Below are positions 1-6,853 of a DNA stretch of 38,546 nucleotides, one piece after another. Within the stretch, counting starts at the first letter, position 1. The number at the start of each line of letters is the position of its first letter. The notes beneath the pieces were generated by a model. The model was not told where the DNA came from. It saw nothing but the letters and a program-made list of their open reading frames with translations, and did no database searches. The stretch is from Deltaproteobacteria bacterium (GTDB taxonomy: Bacteria; Myxococcota; Myxococcia; Myxococcales; 40CM-4-68-19), in the NCBI GenBank assembly GCA_025358085.1, contig JANYKT010000145.1, forward strand, positions 1 through 38,546, written 5' to 3'. The position numbers and the translations under genes are program-made.

Positions 1-197
1 GCGGACGTGGCGCACCGGGCGGCGGACGCGGCGCACCGGGCGGCGGACGTGGCGGCGCTGGGGGTGCACCCGGGGGCGGACGCGGCGGAGCCGGCGGTGG
101 AGCACCGGGCGGCGGAGCACCGGGCGGCGGAGCACCGGGCGGCGGACGCGGCGGAGCGGGCGGCGGACGCTCGGGCGGCTCGCCCAGCAAGCCGTAG
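1..197 (+). CDS. C-terminal end of a Gly/Ala/Arg-rich protein (5' truncated by window)
   Basis: Reading codons from base 3 gives an uninterrupted Gly-rich tail built from GAPGG and GRGG type units, ending in SGGSPSKP and a TAG at 195-197. Gly-rich tails with RGG-like units are common at the C-terminus of RNA-binding proteins such as DEAD-box helicases, but nothing of the body of the gene is in the window, so function cannot be assigned. The other forward frame at 7-360 is Ala/Arg/His-rich and gives an implausible protein. The frame choice rests on composition, the stop just before a hairpin and the low-complexity Gly/Pro pattern. Confidence 0.5.
   Translation, partial: GRGAPGGGRGAPGGGRGGAGGAPGGGRGGAGGGAPGGGAPGGGAPGGGRGGAGGGRSGGSPSKP
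101..145. repeat. Three perfect tandem copies of a 15-bp unit
   Basis: The unit AGCACCGGGCGGCGG occurs at 101-115, 116-130 and 131-145 without change, with degenerate copies on both sides across about 1-180. The unit length is a multiple of three, so copy-number change keeps the Gly-rich reading frame open (adds or removes five residues). Confidence 0.85.
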
Positions 198-266
198 CAG
201 CGCGGTCGCTTGCAGCGTGAGCGTTAGAAGCGCGCGTCAGCGTCAGAAGCGTCGCTTGAAAATTGG

Positions 267-301
267 CAGCGCGCCGCCGTCTGGTTTCCGGCGGCGCGCT
301 G
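267..301. terminator. Strong hairpin between convergent genes, candidate bidirectional terminator
   Basis: A perfect 13-bp stem (267-279 with 289-301, CAGCGCGCCGCCG and its complement) closes a 9-base loop. It lies between the stop of the Gly-rich gene (197) and the stop of the minus-strand gene ending at 314. On the minus strand the stem is followed by CCAATTTTC, a short T run; on the plus strand only TTGC follows. The T tract is weak, so this is a candidate. Confidence 0.55.
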
Positions 302-313
302 TTGCATCGAAAC

Positions 314-901
314 TCAGCCGCGGTGGTGGTGACCGAAGAAGTGCTTCAAGTGATCGGTGAACCCATCGGTGAAGCGGCCTGTACCGCCGGTGGCCAGATG
401 CTCGAGCAGCGGAACCTCGCGCACCAGATCGCGGAAGGCATCATCCCCCAGCCGCTCGTGCAGGAAAGCGACCATCGGGGGGCCGGCCTCGGCGGCGGAT
501 GCGCCCTCCATCCCCAGCGTCTTGAAGCTCGCCACCAGCCCCGCCAGGTGCGGCATGTGCTGTCCTTCGCGGGCGCTGTGGAAGGCTTCCAGCGCTTCCT
601 CGAACACCGCCCCCATGCCACCCGACGGATCATAGTGCTCGACCTGGGCCGCCCCGCGGACACCCTCGTCCTCATTGCTCACCTCGTCGTTGTCCATCGG
701 CTTCTCGATCGGCTGCGGCTCGGCGCCGCCTTCCGTGCAGGCTTGCATCCAGCCGTCCGCCTCGGGAATGCACTCCTGGATGATCTGGAAGCCCTGGTCG
801 GACGACTTGGAGCGAATCAGGTGCAGGCAGGCGCCCGCGGCTGCCTCGGCCTGTTCCTGGGACATGTTCTGCTCTTCGGTCAGGTGATCGATGATTTCCA
901 T
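314..901 (-). CDS. Hypothetical protein, DUF2780-like N-terminal half
   Basis: This encodes 195 residues from an ATG at 901. The first 60 residues are helical, with a pattern (two Ala-rich helices around a Ser/Asp turn, then an IPEADGWM segment) reminiscent of DUF2780 proteins, which have no firm function. Acidic residues are frequent around 65-85 and the tail ends in a His-rich HHHRG. There is no signal peptide or membrane segment, so it is likely cytoplasmic. No clear Shine-Dalgarno sequence precedes the ATG. The next gene upstream (934-1518) is on the same strand 32 bases away, so the two may be co-transcribed. Family similarity was judged by eye only. Confidence 0.55.
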   Translation of the reverse strand: MEIIDHLTEEQNMSQEQAEAAAGACLHLIRSKSSDQGFQIIQECIPEADGWMQACTEGGAEPQPIEKPMDNDEVSNEDEGVRGAAQVEHYDPSGGMGAVFEEALEAFHSAREGQHMPHLAGLVASFKTLGMEGASAAEAGPPMVAFLHERLGDDAFRDLVREVPLLEHLATGGTGRFTDGFTDHLKHFFGHHHRG

Positions 902-933
902 GCCGGCGAGCCTAGTGCAGCCCGAGTAAAGAT

Positions 934-1518
934 TCAGCCTTCAGCCGGGATTCCGTTGCAGGCCTTCAACTGCCGGATAAGCTGATCCTCCTCTGGTGTG
1001 GGCTCGGAGCCTGGGGCAAAGCCGACCTCGCCGTCGGGCAGGAACGAGGTCGTCCCCATCGGCGGTTTGCCGGCATTGCGGCGGCCGGTCCGCAGCTCTC
1101 CCAGTCGCACCTTCACCGTCTTGCAAGTGCCGTCAGCCGGCGGTGGTGTGAATTTCTTGCTTCCCTGAGACGACCCTGCGGACGGAGCCATCAGGCCCGG
1201 CCGGATCGACCGCACCTTCGGCGCGATGGGTGCCGCGGCGGCGCGATCCACGGCCCGGGAGTGCTGCAGGGCCGCGGCGCGCTTCTCGCGAATGCCCTGC
1301 GCCAGGCCTTTGGCCTCGCTCTTCGCCGGCGTTCCCGACGGCACCGCATCGAACTGCCGGAGCACCTCGTCGAACTCGGGCGAGACGCAATCGAAGTCGC
1401 CGGTCCTCGAAAGCGTCTGCTCATAGGACGTCTTGGCCTCGGCAAGCTGCTCTTCCGCCTGCGCCTTCTTTTTGCCAAACGCGAAACAGAGCAGGACCCC
1501 CAGCACGATCATCTTCAT
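934..1518 (-). CDS. Hypothetical protein with N-terminal membrane anchor or signal
   Basis: This encodes 194 residues from an ATG at 1518. It opens with a short hydrophobic stretch (residues 3-14) followed by KKK, then a charged helical segment rich in Ala, Glu and Gln, and a Pro/Gly/Ser-rich middle. Two Cys (one near residue 44, one near the C-terminus) could pair outside the cytoplasm. The Lys after the hydrophobic stretch would favour a cytoplasmic C-terminus, so location is unclear. No family recognised. It is divergent from the lipoprotein gene at 1696, with about 177 bases between them that must hold both promoters; no convincing -35/-10 pair was seen there. Confidence 0.5.
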   Translation of the reverse strand: MKMIVLGVLLCFAFGKKKAQAEEQLAEAKTSYEQTLSRTGDFDCVSPEFDEVLRQFDAVPSGTPAKSEAKGLAQGIREKRAAALQHSRAVDRAAAAPIAPKVRSIRPGLMAPSAGSSQGSKKFTPPPADGTCKTVKVRLGELRTGRRNAGKPPMGTTSFLPDGEVGFAPGSEPTPEEDQLIRQLKACNGIPAEG

Positions 1519-1695
1519 GCCGCCACTTGATCCCTTGCGTGGGCTTTGCGCAAGGAAGAGGTGCCGGCGTGTTTCCTGTCAGGGCTGGTGGCGCAGGGCG
1601 TCCCTTGGACCGTTTGCGAGCCTGCTTCTGAACGGCTCGCGGCCGGTTGAATTTCGCCGAGCGGCCTGAGGTCCTTGACCCACGGAGGCTCTCCC

Positions 1696-2151
1696 ATGCA
1701 GTGCCGGTCGCTTGCGTTGCTCGTTCTGGTTGCCGCCTGTACGCATGCATCCACGCGTCCGCGCCGGAAAAATCTGGCAGTCCGCATCTCGGCACCCGAG
1801 TCGCCGCTGCTGCGGGACTTCACCTTCCAACTCGTGGGACACGGCGTGCGGATGACCAGCGACGCGAAGGCCGACGCCCTCGACCTCGAGCTTTATTTCG
1901 ACGAGGGGCCGAGCCTGGTGGTGCCGGGCTCACTCCCGCGCGACGGGCAATTCAAGCTCGAGATTCGCCGGGATGGCAAGCTGCTCCAGACCCTCGAAAG
2001 CCCCGCCCAGTTCTGCTTCTACAAAGTCGCCACGCTGCGCGAGTTCTACGCCTGCCACGCAGAGCGGCTGTCATACGACTTCCTCGAGAGCGACGCTGCG
2101 CGCGAGCTTCCGGGAGGCCCTCCTCCGCCGGCTCCAGATACTCGAAAATAA
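1696..2151 (+). CDS. Small predicted lipoprotein of unknown function
   Basis: The ATG at 1696 is preceded by GGAGG at 1684-1688 with a 7-base spacer, which decides this start over the in-frame ATG at 1675. The 151-residue product has a short hydrophobic signal ending in a VAAC lipobox (Cys about residue 14), so it is expected to be lipid-anchored. The mature part contains a beta-rich segment, with acidic residues around FDEGPS and later Cys residues in a QFCFYKV segment and before HAERL. No domain was recognised. The gene lies just upstream of the remnant interrupted by the IS. Confidence 0.65.
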   Translation: MQCRSLALLVLVAACTHASTRPRRKNLAVRISAPESPLLRDFTFQLVGHGVRMTSDAKADALDLELYFDEGPSLVVPGSLPRDGQFKLEIRRDGKLLQTLESPAQFCFYKVATLREFYACHAERLSYDFLESDAARELPGGPPPPAPDTRK

Positions 2152-2170
2152 GACTCTGATCGCAAACTGA

Positions 2171-2571
2171 TTCGGCCTGCGTCTCTCCGCGGGCAGCAAC
2201 GACACCGCCCGCAACGGCGTCTTCGCTGCCGGGCTCAACCTCCCGCTGGACACCACCAGGGCGGGCCCGGACGCCACGCTGCTCGTCACCGCGGCGCCGG
2301 TCACCGTACCCGCGAGCAGCGCGGTCTTGAACCTCGGGACCGGCACGCTGGCACAGGGCGCCGCCATCAACGCGGTAAACGGCGTGCTCTACAGCGGCAT
2401 CAGCCAGAAGCGCGTCGACCCCAGCGCCGGCGCAGCCGCCTTCAACATGCGCGGCGATGTGGCCGTGCGTCCCTACCCGGGCTTGGCGCCGTTCTATTAC
2501 TCAATCCGGCTCCGGCTGACACCGGGCGCCGCGGTGGGCTCCGTCTTCGACGGGCAGAGCCTGGGCATCAA
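2171..2571 (+). pseudogene. Remnant of a gene truncated at both ends by the IS and an older deletion
   Basis: An open frame runs from just after an in-frame TGA at 2168-2170 to the left end of the IS. The translation is beta-rich (segments such as GVFAAGLNLPLDTTRAG and FYYSIRLRLTPGAAVG) and looks like part of a secreted or surface protein, but it has no start codon with a ribosome site and no downstream continuation after the IS, where a minus-strand gene begins at once. It is therefore read as the middle piece of a lost gene. Family not recognised. Confidence 0.55.
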
Positions 2572-4190
2572 GTTCCACGGCGCCATGAAACGTTGGTCGC
2601 CAGCGGTAGGTCGGAGCACGAGGGAAGAGCGCCTGCTGAAGCTGGCAGGTCGGAGCCGCAAGCTGCTGGTGTTTTTGCGACGGCACCGTCACGAGCTGTT
2701 TGACAGGGCATTTCAGGCTGAGCTGGGTTCTATGTATCGCGATTCCGGCCAGGGTGAGGAGCCGCAGCCGCCAGCGTTGATGTGCATGGCGGTGTTGGTC
2801 CAGGGCTACATGCAGGTCTCCGACGCCGAGGCTGTGCGGCTCTCGGCGACCGACAATTGCTCGCGGATGGTGCTGGGAACTCTCGGGTCGGAGGATGACG
2901 AGCCCGCCTTCTCGCAGGGCGGTTTGCAGCAATTCCGAAAGCGACTCGTGCGGAACGACATGGATCTCCGCCTACTGGAGCGGACGGTGGAACTGGCAAA
3001 GAAGACCCGGGCATTCGATTGGAAGAAGCTCCCTAAGACCCTGCGGGTGGCGGTAGATAGCCGCCCTTTGGAAGGGGCCGGGCGGGTTGAGGACACCATC
3101 AACCTGCTCGGCCACGCGGGTCGCAAGATCGCCGCGCGTGCTGCAATAACACTCAAGATCGACTTTGAAGAGGTGTGCCGGCTTGCCGGTGCTCATTTGC
3201 TCTTGGGGAATAGCATCAAGGCCGCGTTAGATATCAATGGGAACGACGCAGAGCAGAAGTCGGAGGCACTGAATCGGCTGTGCGGGCAGCTCGGAAGCTT
3301 GTCGGCGTGGGTCGAGAAGCGGCGGCTCGCCGAGGTCCTGGAATCGCCCCTGAGTCTGTATATCGAAGCCTTTGCCCAGGTGAGGGAGCAGGACCTCGAG
3401 GCGAAGCAAAGCGGTGGCGTCCAGATCCGCCAAGGGGTTGCGGAGGATCGCTGCGTATCGATCGAAGATGCCCAGATGCGCCACGGGCGCAAGAGCAAGA
3501 GCAAGCGATTCAATGCCTACAAACAACACATCAGCACGCATGTGGATGCGGAACTGATCCTCGCCGTCGCGGTGACACCTGCCAATCGTCCCGAGGAAGA
3601 ATCCACACCGGAGCTGCAAGCGGGCATGTCGCGATTAGGTTTCGAACCCGACGAACTGCACATTGATCGAGCTTACCTGAACAGCAGCATGGCGGAGGAG
3701 GTCGCCAAGCGCGGAGGCAAGGTGTTGTGCAAGCCGTGGAAAGGAAGCAACGGGACGCCGGGACTCTTTGGGAAAAAAGACTTCAAAATCGATATTCGGA
3801 GTGGAAGCATCACCTGCCCAGAGGATCAGGTCGAGGCGTTCGAACCCGGAGCTGTCGTGGAGTTCGACCCCGAAGTCTGCGGCCCCTGTCGAATGAGGGC
3901 GAAGTGCACGCAGGCTGCGTCGGGCCGGGGACGCACTGTGACGATGGGAGACAATGAGGCTCTGCAGAAAAAACTTCGCCTGCTCCAGTCGACGTCCGCC
4001 GGCCGCGAGAAGCTGCGCGAGCGCGTCGACGTCGAGCATCGACTGGCTCACCTGGGCAACCGGCAAGGACCCCGCGCTCGCTATCGCGGCCTTCGCAAGA
4101 ACACTTTCGACCTCCGACGGATGGGCGCCATTCACAACCTCGAAGTCATCGCACGGCGTGCTGCCTGAGGCCGCCCGGGAGGCGTGGAAC
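2572..4190 (+). mobile_element. IS1182-family insertion sequence, about 1.6 kb
   Basis: A complete DDE transposase gene is bracketed by candidate terminal inverted repeats: GTTCCACGGCGCC at 2572-2584, and the complement of GTTCCACGCCTCC at 4178-4190 (11 of 13 bases match). Internal base composition is visibly less GC-rich than the flanks. No target-site duplication was found next to these ends (CATCAA on the left, CTGTTC on the right), so either the ends are slightly misplaced or one flank was lost after insertion. The missing 3' half of the target gene favours the latter. Confidence 0.6.
2585..4168 (+). CDS. IS1182-family DDE transposase
   Basis: From the ATG at 2585 the product is 527 residues, a usual length for IS1182 transposases. 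The N-terminal part (about 1-150) is the helical DUF772-type domain. The DDE catalytic triad appears intact: Asp158 in RVAVDSRPLEG, Asp361 in LHIDRAYL and Glu484 in VDVEHRLAHLGNR, with the family's usual C-terminal Arg-rich motif RARYRGLRKN before INLEVI-like residues. A zinc-ribbon-like CGPC...C lies at roughly 430-445. The ORF is not closed upstream: it continues in frame through the target remnant back to 2171, so translation entering from that remnant would give a fusion. No frameshift or premature stop was seen, so the element may still be active. Confidence 0.9.
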   Translation: MKRWSPAVGRSTREERLLKLAGRSRKLLVFLRRHRHELFDRAFQAELGSMYRDSGQGEEPQPPALMCMAVLVQGYMQVSDAEAVRLSATDNCSRMVLGTLGSEDDEPAFSQGGLQQFRKRLVRNDMDLRLLERTVELAKKTRAFDWKKLPKTLRVAVDSRPLEGAGRVEDTINLLGHAGRKIAARAAITLKIDFEEVCRLAGAHLLLGNSIKAALDINGNDAEQKSEALNRLCGQLGSLSAWVEKRRLAEVLESPLSLYIEAFAQVREQDLEAKQSGGVQIRQGVAEDRCVSIEDAQMRHGRKSKSKRFNAYKQHISTHVDAELILAVAVTPANRPEEESTPELQAGMSRLGFEPDELHIDRAYLNSSMAEEVAKRGGKVLCKPWKGSNGTPGLFGKKDFKIDIRSGSITCPEDQVEAFEPGAVVEFDPEVCGPCRMRAKCTQAASGRGRTVTMGDNEALQKKLRLLQSTSAGREKLRERVDVEHRLAHLGNRQGPRARYRGLRKNTFDLRRMGAIHNLEVIARRAA

Positions 4191-4202
4191 CTGTTCGGCG
4201 CT

Positions 4203-4667
4203 CTAGCGGCCGTCGTACGCCTTCTTCAGTTCCTTGACGTCGATCTTCACCATCTTCATCATCGCCTGCATCGCGCGGCCGGCCTTCTCCGGATCCTTGT
4301 CGCCGAGCATCTCCCCCAGCTGCTTCGGGATGACCTGCCAGGACAAGCCGTACTTGTCCTCGAGCCAGCCGCAGCGCGACTCCTTGCCGCCCTTGAGCAG
4401 TTTCTTCCACAGCGTGTCCACCTCGCGCTGGTCCTTGCAGTCCACGAAGAGCGAGATCGCCGGCGTGAACTTGAAGTGCGGGCCGCCGTTGAGCGCGAAG
4501 AAGTCCTGGCCCTCGAGCTGGAAGGTGACGCTGAAAGCCTTGGCCTTGGGTCCCTTGCCGGTGCGCTTGACGGACTTGAGCTTCGAATTCTTGAAGACGG
4601 AGACGTAGAACTTCGCGGCCTCTTCGGCCTGGTCGTCGAACCACAGGAACGGCGTGATCTTCTTCAT
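4203..4667 (-). CDS. VOC superfamily protein, PhnB/3-demethylubiquinone methyltransferase-like
   Basis: This encodes 154 residues from an ATG at 4667 that overlaps the stop of the upstream gene as ATGA, implying coupled translation. The sequence begins KKITPFLWFDDQAEEAAKFY and contains GQDFFALNGGPHFKF, SLFVDCKDQREVDTLW and GWLEDKYGLSWQVIPKQL, all hallmarks of the PhnB-like branch of the vicinal-oxygen-chelate fold. Members of this branch sit with SRPBCC and ArsR genes in many bacteria; their substrate is generally unknown. It is the last gene of the three-gene operon started at 5501. Confidence 0.85.
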   Translation of the reverse strand: MKKITPFLWFDDQAEEAAKFYVSVFKNSKLKSVKRTGKGPKAKAFSVTFQLEGQDFFALNGGPHFKFTPAISLFVDCKDQREVDTLWKKLLKGGKESRCGWLEDKYGLSWQVIPKQLGEMLGDKDPEKAGRAMQAMMKMVKIDVKELKKAYDGR

Positions 4668-5158
4668 GGTGCTCTCTCTTTCAGTGAACCCTGCACTAGG
4701 TCGCCGAGCCGTTCCAGGCTCTGCGACCAGCCGGCCTCCATGCCGTCGAGCATTCTCGAGGCAGCCGCTGTAGCCTCGAGGACCTTTGCCTCCACGGTCA
4801 CGGTCGTCTTGCCGCCCCGCTCCTCGAAGGTGACGGTGGTGAGCACTTTGAGGACGCCCACTTGCGGTGTGCTGGTGAAGACCAGGCGTTCCAGTGGAAC
4901 GATCTCTTGAAACACGCCCGTCATCGGATAAACAATGCCGTCGGGCCCGCGCATGTGGATGAGCAACGCGCCCCCCGGCCGCAGGTCGACCTCGCAGACG
5001 GGATTGGTGAAGTGGTGGGGGCCCCACCAGCGGGCGAGGTATTCTGGCTTCGTCCACGCCTCGAACACCAGCGCGCGCGGCGCATCGAACACGCGTGTGA
5101 GCACCAGCGGGCGCTGGGCGAGGGGGTGGACGGGATCACTTGCGTGCTTTGCGGACAT
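4664..5158 (-). CDS. SRPBCC/AHSA1-domain protein
   Basis: This encodes 164 residues from an ATG at 5158. The family pattern is clear: LTRVFDAPRALVFEAWTKPE, then WWGPHHF, DLRPGGALLIHMRGPDG, a VTFEERGGKTTVT strand and a C-terminal helix ending GWSQSLERLGDLV. The AHSA1 fold binds hydrophobic ligands in a cavity, and the ligand is not predictable here. The start lies 23 bases inside the end of the ArsR gene and the stop overlaps the VOC start, so the three genes form one transcription unit. Confidence 0.9.
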   Translation of the reverse strand: MSAKHASDPVHPLAQRPLVLTRVFDAPRALVFEAWTKPEYLARWWGPHHFTNPVCEVDLRPGGALLIHMRGPDGIVYPMTGVFQEIVPLERLVFTSTPQVGVLKVLTTVTFEERGGKTTVTVEAKVLEATAAASRMLDGMEAGWSQSLERLGDLVQGSLKERAP

Positions 5159-5501
5159 TCTTTTTCTCCTTTGAGCGTTCCTGCTTCAGTTCGAGCAGGA
5201 GGTCGTCGAGCCGATCGAAGCTGTCTTCCCAGAACCGGCGGTACTGCTCGACCCAGTCGGCCACTTCCTTGAAAGGCGCCGGGCGGAGGGTGCGGAAGTT
5301 TTGCCGCCCCTCGCGCTGCTGCTCGATCAGGCGCGCCTTCTCGAGGACCGCGAGGTGCTTCGACACCGATTGCTGCGACATGCTGAAGGGCGCCGCCAGC
5401 TCGTTGACCGACGCCGGGCCGCTCGCGAGACGGGCGAGGATCGAGCGTCTCGTCGGGTCGCAGAGGGCGGCGAGGGTCGTGCTCAATGAATCCACAACCA
5501 C
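5136..5501 (-). CDS. ArsR-family transcriptional repressor (SdpR-like)
   Basis: This encodes 121 residues. The winged-helix pattern is typical: LAALCDPTRRSILARLASG, then VNELAAPFSMSQQSVSKHLAVLEKARLI (recognition helix) and a wing REGRQNFRTL. It lacks the Cys metal-binding motif of metal-sensing ArsR proteins, as expected for the SRPBCC-linked branch. The start codon is GTG at 5501, since no in-frame ATG or Shine-Dalgarno sequence is present, and it falls inside the palindrome at 5494-5509. Autorepression of the ArsR-SRPBCC-VOC operon is the simple reading. Confidence 0.88.
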   Translation of the reverse strand: MVVDSLSTTLAALCDPTRRSILARLASGPASVNELAAPFSMSQQSVSKHLAVLEKARLIEQQREGRQNFRTLRPAPFKEVADWVEQYRRFWEDSFDRLDDLLLELKQERSKEKKNVRKARK

Positions 5502-5509
5502 ATGGTTGT
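5494..5509. promoter_or_regulatory. Palindromic operator over the ArsR start codon
   Basis: ACAACCA at 5494-5500 and TGGTTGT at 5503-5509 form a perfect 7+7 inverted repeat with a two-base centre. ArsR/SdpR-type regulators commonly bind AACCAN2TGGTT-like sites next to their own gene. The GTG start of the repressor (5501-5499) is inside the site, so a repressor bound here would sit on the transcription start or the very start of the message. Confidence 0.7.
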
Positions 5510-5680
5510 TAATTCGCGGCCGGATGTCAACCGCGATCAGCGCAGCGCGTCCTCGAGCCGCTCCCGCAGCGCCTTGGGGTTCGCCCGCCCGCCACTCTCG
5601 CGCATGGCCATTCCTGCATGGCCGGTGCGTAGCACGGCCACGGCCCGGTCTGCCTAGCAGCTCGAAGCAAGTGACATTGT

Positions 5681-5712
5681 GGGCCCGGTCGCTTTCAGCA
5701 GCGGCCGGGCCC
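5681..5712. terminator. GC-rich stem-loop after the Cys-rich lipoprotein gene
   Basis: GGGCCCGGTCGC at 5681-5692 pairs with GCGGCCGGGCCC at 5701-5712 (11 Watson-Crick pairs and one G-T), with an 8-base loop. It begins 8 bases past the stop of the minus-strand lipoprotein gene. No T run follows on either strand, so it is only a candidate terminator or 3' stability element. The rest of 5502-5720 holds no convincing gene. Confidence 0.45.
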
Positions 5713-5720
5713 GCTGTATT

Positions 5721-6074
5721 TCACTGCATCGATTCCTGCCGCGCGGTGCAGCGACCGGCCTGGCAGGTCGCCAGGGTCTGCGTCCGCTCGGGCGCGCATT
5801 GCGGCTCGGCGCAGATGGGGCGGCAGGCCGCGATTCCGGCCTCCAGCGCGGCAGCGCGCTTTGTCGTTACGGCGCGCGGCTCGCAGGAGCTGGGGCAGCA
5901 GCCGCCGGCCGGAATTCGCGTGGTCGCGCATTCTGCATCGCTCGAGCAGGGTGCCACGTCGCTGCCCGCCGTCGAGCTGCGATGCGGCGCGGCTGCCTTG
6001 GTCACTGGCGCGGGCGGCGAACCATTGTTGGCGGCGCAAGCCAAGGCAAGCAGGGCAGCGGCGAGGTGGCGCAT
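5721..6074 (-). CDS. Cys-rich small lipoprotein
   Basis: The ATG at 6074 gives 117 residues with a short signal ending LALAC (lipobox Cys at residue 13), which decides this start over longer in-frame possibilities. The mature domain is rich in paired Cys: CSSDAEC, GCCPSSC, AACRPIC, QC and ATCQAGRC, a disulphide-knotted pattern seen in secreted myxobacterial proteins and in some inhibitor-like folds. A surface or periplasmic location is expected. Function is unknown. It lies about 100 bases downstream of the SDR-like gene at 6173 and could share its transcript; a stem-loop follows. Confidence 0.7.
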   Translation of the reverse strand: MRHLAAALLALACAANNGSPPAPVTKAAAPHRSSTAGSDVAPCSSDAECATTRIPAGGCCPSSCEPRAVTTKRAAALEAGIAACRPICAEPQCAPERTQTLATCQAGRCTARQESMQ

Positions 6075-6172
6075 CTCCAGAAGATGCAAGGCGCCCCAGC
6101 CAGGATCAAGGAGATGTGCGAGCCCGACTGCTGGCATACGCAATCGCTGGTTGCGGTTCCCGCAAGGCGACT

Positions 6173-6853
6173 TCAGCGAGCCGCGGCGCCCGCCGGCCGC
6201 AGCGCGAGTTCGTGCGTCCACGCCTGCGGCTCCTGCCCGTGCAGGAACTCCACCGCGCGCGCGATCTCCCGGGGAGGAATCGCCAGCTCGTGCGGCCGCC
6301 TTCCGCCTTCGCGCTCGATGCCGCCCTCGATGGCGAGATACGCAACGTGCACTGCCCTGGACTTCAGTTCCAGCGCCGCCACCGCGCACAGCGCGCGCGA
6401 TGCCGCCTGGGCCGCCGAGATCCCGGCGAATCCTTCGCGCGCCTTGAGGCCGCTGCCGGTGCCCATCTGCACGAAGCTCCCGCCGCCCTGCGCGATCAGC
6501 CGCGGCGCGGCTGCCTGCAACAGATGCAGCGTTGCTTGCGGATACCCCGACAGCGCGCGCTCGAAGTCGGCCAACTCCAGCACCGATTGCGGCCCGAAGC
6601 GCGCGCCGCTCGTCTGCGCCCCCACCACCAGATCGATGCGGCCGAGCTTCTCCCAGGCCTGCGCGCAGAGCCGCCCGGTCGAGGCACTGTCGCGCAGGTC
6701 GGCCAGCAGGCCAAGCCCGTGCGTCGCGGCCGCGAGCGCTGTGACGTCGCTCTCGGTGCGCGCGGCGCAGGCGATGTCCCAGCCTTTGCCCGCGAAGTGC
6801 CGCGCGATCGCACCGCCCAGACCGCGTACGCCGACGACCAGGAGCGCCGGCAT
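6173..6853 (-). CDS. SDR-fold protein lacking the catalytic Tyr and Lys
   Basis: This encodes 226 residues from an ATG at 6853 that overlaps the upstream stop by one base (TGATG). The Rossmann start VVGVRGLGGAIARHF matches the SDR nucleotide-binding loop in modified form (no TGxxxGIG), and an NNAG-like position reads GAQTSG. Where SDR enzymes carry YxxxK, this protein reads ISAAQ (residues 145-149): Tyr is replaced by Ile and Lys by Gln, by alignment with the neighbouring SDR (YCAAK). It is therefore probably not a classical dehydrogenase and may be a regulatory or structural partner of the upstream SDR. Confidence 0.75.
   Translation of the reverse strand: MPALLVVGVRGLGGAIARHFAGKGWDIACAARTESDVTALAAATHGLGLLADLRDSASTGRLCAQAWEKLGRIDLVVGAQTSGARFGPQSVLELADFERALSGYPQATLHLLQAAAPRLIAQGGGSFVQMGTGSGLKAREGFAGISAAQAASRALCAVAALELKSRAVHVAYLAIEGGIEREGGRRPHELAIPPREIARAVEFLHGQEPQAWTHELALRPAGAAAR

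Noticed and set aside
263-985. 240-codon plus-strand frame
   Set aside because: Shadow of the minus-strand gene 314-901; begins within a terminator-like hairpin and crosses two opposite genes.
4668-5057. N-terminal extension of the VOC frame back to 5057
   Set aside because: It overlaps the SRPBCC gene in another frame; the ATG at 4667 begins exactly at the family's N-terminus and overlaps the upstream stop.
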